Source: Deltaproteobacteria bacterium (GTDB taxonomy: Bacteria; Desulfobacterota; Syntrophobacteria; BM002). From it: DNA of 6,644 nucleotides. Position numbers and translations under genes: made by a program. The notes beneath the pieces were generated by a model. That model ran no database searches, was not told where the DNA came from, and was given only the letters and a program-made list of their open reading frames with translations. Location of the stretch: positions 1 to 6,644 of the forward strand of contig JAGFXI010000101.1 of the NCBI GenBank assembly GCA_017861095.1, read 5' to 3'. This document shows, piece by piece, positions 5,018 through 6,644 of this stretch. How positions within the stretch are numbered: position 1 is the first letter of the stretch; the number at the start of each line of letters is the position of its first letter.

Positions 5018-6379
5018 TTAAGCCTGCCAGATGGCTGAAGCGCCCATTCTGATCACAGCGATCGCATTCCGGCCCCGGCCCTTGGCGTCAAAGAGGGCTC
5101 GGTCCGCCTCGGCGAGAAGGCCGTTCACATCGGTTGCATCTTCCGGACAGGTGGCCAGGCCGAAGCTGGCGCTGATGTTCACCTTCAAGCCCTCGGCGCT
5201 AAGGTAGTTGGTTTGGAGGATTCGTTCCTGAAGCTCCCGGATTACCTCTAGCGCCTTCTCTTTGTCCACGGCAGGAAGGACCAGGACGAACTCGTCTCCT
5301 GCATAGCTCACTCCATAGGCTGTTTCCACAAGAACTCCCATGATGGTTGCGGCGACCTCCTGAATCACCAGGCTGCCATGCAAGTGGCCATGTGTGTCGA
5401 CCACGAGCTTGAAGTTATCAAGGTCCATAAAGATCAGCGAAACCTGAGCCTCTTTCTGGCGCAGGAGGGCCGACACATGGTCGTACAGGTAGCGACGGTT
5501 GTAGAGCCCGGTCAAGGCATCGTGCTCAGCCAGGTAACGGTATCTCTCCTCGCTCCGCCTGAGCTTATCCTCCGCGATCTTCCGTGCCGTGTTGTCAACG
5601 AGGATACCCTCGATGATGGGCTCGCCCGCTTCGTCTGTCGCGAGCCGAACATTGGCGAGGGCCCAGACAGGAGAACCGTCTCTTCTTCGGAGCTCGAGCT
5701 GATAGTTTGACAGGGCGCGCGCTTCTCTCAGGTGGGCCGTCATTTTCCGGTGATCATCAACATTCCCGTAGTACTTCTCCACCGCCCCTTCCCCAGCGAA
5801 AAGCTCCTCCGAGTGTTCGTAGCCCAGGAGTTGCCTGAATGCCGGGTTGGCTCTGAGGATTCTGCCGGATAAGGTGCTCTGAAACATCCCTTGCACGGCA
5901 TTCCGGTACATCTTCTCGTAGAGCAGTTCGGCTCGCCGGCGCTCCGCCTCCGCTACCTTTAACTCGGTTAAGTCCGTGAGGAAGGCCACATAGCCCGTCA
6001 CCTCTCCGCAAGCATCCCTGAGCGTGCTCCGATTGAAGAGTATCGGTGCCGTTCTTCCCCCCTTGGTGAGAAAGGTCGCTTCGAAACTCAAATGAGTCGT
6101 ATCAGCGAAGTGGAACTCGACAGAGCCTCGGTCATAGAGGTCATAAAAGTGTTTCCCGAGCAGCTCCTCAGGGGCATAGTCGAGGATCTGCAGGACCCCT
6201 TTGTTGAGCTCGGTGACCGCCAGATTCGAATCGAGCAACAGAAACCCTTGCGAGGTTCCGTCGACGACGAGACGAAACTTCTCGCGACTCCTCCCGAGTT
6301 CGTCTAGGATCCGCCTCTTCTCGGAGAGGCATTCTTCCAGTTCGAGCACCCTCTCGGCAACTTCATTGGACCTGTCCAT
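5018..6379 (-). CDS. PAS-PAS-GGDEF protein with variant nucleotide-binding residues
   Basis: 453 residues, cytoplasmic (no membrane segment or signal). A short coiled coil (about 4-36) leads to PAS 1 (33-140), a linker helix, PAS 2 (151-267) and a GGDEF domain (278-440). Canonical diguanylate cyclases condense two GTP to c-di-GMP. Seen here: the metal-binding part D319-L-D-N-F-K324, D328-THGH332, signature A360-G-D-E-F364, FGLATCPED, and ALFDAKGRGRN (K433, R437). Missing: the Asn of the ND motif is V327 and the Asp of GHxxGD is S336. In PleD these positions (N335, D344) bind the guanine base. The RxxD inhibitory site reads VETA (351-354). Activity is therefore uncertain: altered base choice, weak activity or a sensor-only domain are all possible. 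The frame is open to 6493; ATG 6379 is preferred because the extra 38 residues look non-coding and GGGGGAG lies 10 nt upstream of 6379. The PAS domains show no recognisable haem or flavin signature. Confidence 0.92.
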   Translation of the reverse strand: MDRSNEVAERVLELEECLSEKRRILDELGRSREKFRLVVDGTSQGFLLLDSNLAVTELNKGVLQILDYAPEELLGKHFYDLYDRGSVEFHFADTTHLSFEATFLTKGGRTAPILFNRSTLRDACGEVTGYVAFLTDLTELKVAEAERRRAELLYEKMYRNAVQGMFQSTLSGRILRANPAFRQLLGYEHSEELFAGEGAVEKYYGNVDDHRKMTAHLREARALSNYQLELRRRDGSPVWALANVRLATDEAGEPIIEGILVDNTARKIAEDKLRRSEERYRYLAEHDALTGLYNRRYLYDHVSALLRQKEAQVSLIFMDLDNFKLVVDTHGHLHGSLVIQEVAATIMGVLVETAYGVSYAGDEFVLVLPAVDKEKALEVIRELQERILQTNYLSAEGLKVNISASFGLATCPEDATDVNGLLAEADRALFDAKGRGRNAIAVIRMGASAIWQA

Positions 6380-6521
6380 GTGACCCAAGCTCCCCCGTCG
6401 CCGGCCGTTCAACGAACAATCACCACGCCCCCCTCTCGGTTTTCGCCAGAGGGCCGCACGTGTTCCAGTGTGAAGACTATGATGCCAGGACAACCCGCAA
6501 AAGAGAAGCTAAAACGGCCTG

Positions 6522-6557
6522 CCCCTCCTCCCGGCGGGAGACCGGGAGACAGAGGGG
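6522..6557 (-). other. Long GC-rich hairpin upstream of the PAS-GGDEF gene
   Basis: Plus-strand arm CCCCTCCTCCCGG (6522-6534) pairs completely with CCGGGAG (6542-6548) plus GAGGGG (6552-6557). This gives 13 bp with a 7-nt loop and a 3-nt bulge (aca). Read leftward, the stem is followed after several bases by CAGGCCGTTTTAGC and a further TTTT, so it could be an imperfect terminator for a gene to the right of the window, or a structured leader of the PAS-GGDEF transcript. Confidence 0.4.
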
Positions 6558-6588
6558 TGCCGAGCCTGATATACTGGCGCCGTTCCAT

Positions 6589-6606
6589 AGCAGGATGCTG
6601 AAAAAC
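6589..6606. repeat. Possible end of a dispersed repeat (ATGCTGAAAAA-type)
   Basis: AGCAGGATGCTGAAAAAC resembles the outer end of hairpin-like dispersed intergenic repeats that I recall from GC-rich proteobacterial, NC10 and Nitrospirota-type genomes, where the inverse TTTTTCAGCATCCTGCT marks the other end. The other end is not in the window, and the sequence after 6606 does not help, so this is pattern recognition from memory only. Confidence 0.22.
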
Positions 6607-6644
6607 TTCTCGACCCGGGCTCGCCATGTACAGATGTGCAGGGC

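Larger units (their letters stand above)
6380..6644. other. Region upstream of the PAS-GGDEF gene, no convincing gene
   Basis: This should hold the leftward promoter and leader of the PAS-GGDEF gene, but I could not identify a good -10/-35 or -12/-24 pair. Open frames are present on both strands and have the Pro/Gly/Arg-rich composition of non-coding GC-rich DNA. A strong hairpin, a possible repeat end and a small ORF are described separately. Confidence 0.5.

Noticed and set aside
6440..6480. TGGCATCATAGTCTTC (minus strand) considered as a sigma-54 promoter of the PAS-GGDEF gene
   Set aside because: The -24-like TGGCA is present, but there is no GC at the required -12 distance.
6380..6493. 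Extended N-terminus of the PAS-GGDEF protein from the ATG at 6493
   Set aside because: The added 38 residues are rich in Arg, Gly and His with no domain character. The protein's coiled coil begins just after the ATG at 6379.

Overview
The window is a stretch of GC-rich bacterial chromosome with tightly packed genes and mostly G/C-ending codons. The lipoprotein, the Sec-secreted hydrolase, the AsmA-like protein and the c-di-GMP-type signalling genes point to a diderm (Gram-negative) bacterium. A deltaproteobacterial, Nitrospirota or NC10-like lineage would fit, but this is an impression from gene content and style, not a phylogenetic result.

Layout. Positions 1-1316 (+) hold the end of an ABC dipeptide/oligopeptide/nickel-type transporter operon: the C-terminal half of a DppB-like permease overlaps a complete DppC-like permease by 8 nt. 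Positions 1313-3843 (-) hold four genes in the same direction, transcribed right to left: a secreted dienelactone hydrolase-like enzyme, a patatin-like phospholipase lipoprotein, a monothiol glutaredoxin-like protein and a short PilZ-domain protein. The gaps are about 85-110 bp, so they could be one loose operon or separate units. The PilZ gene runs tail-to-tail into dppC, and the two stop codons overlap. Positions 3844-4228 contain no convincing gene and hold the divergent promoters. Positions 4229-4954 (+) encode a membrane-anchored AsmA-like protein. Positions 5018-6379 (-) encode a PAS-PAS-GGDEF protein. Positions 6380-6644 show no convincing gene, but contain a strong hairpin, a small ORF with a PilZ-like start, and possibly one end of a dispersed repeat.

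How the genes relate. The transporter imports small peptides or similar solutes. The secreted hydrolase and the phospholipase lipoprotein would act in the cell envelope. The PilZ protein (receptor) and the GGDEF protein (possible synthase) both belong to cyclic-dinucleotide signalling, but they lie about 3.4 kb apart and nothing in the sequence shows that they work together.

The most notable observation is in the GGDEF domain. It keeps the metal and phosphate motifs, but both residues that normally read guanine are changed (Asn to Val, Asp to Ser), the signature is AGDEF, and the RxxD inhibitory site is absent. The Asp-to-Ser change is the one known from Hypr cGAMP synthases, so altered nucleotide specificity or a degenerate, non-catalytic domain should be considered. 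I see no CRISPR array, rRNA or tRNA gene, intact insertion sequence, or clear new multi-gene system.
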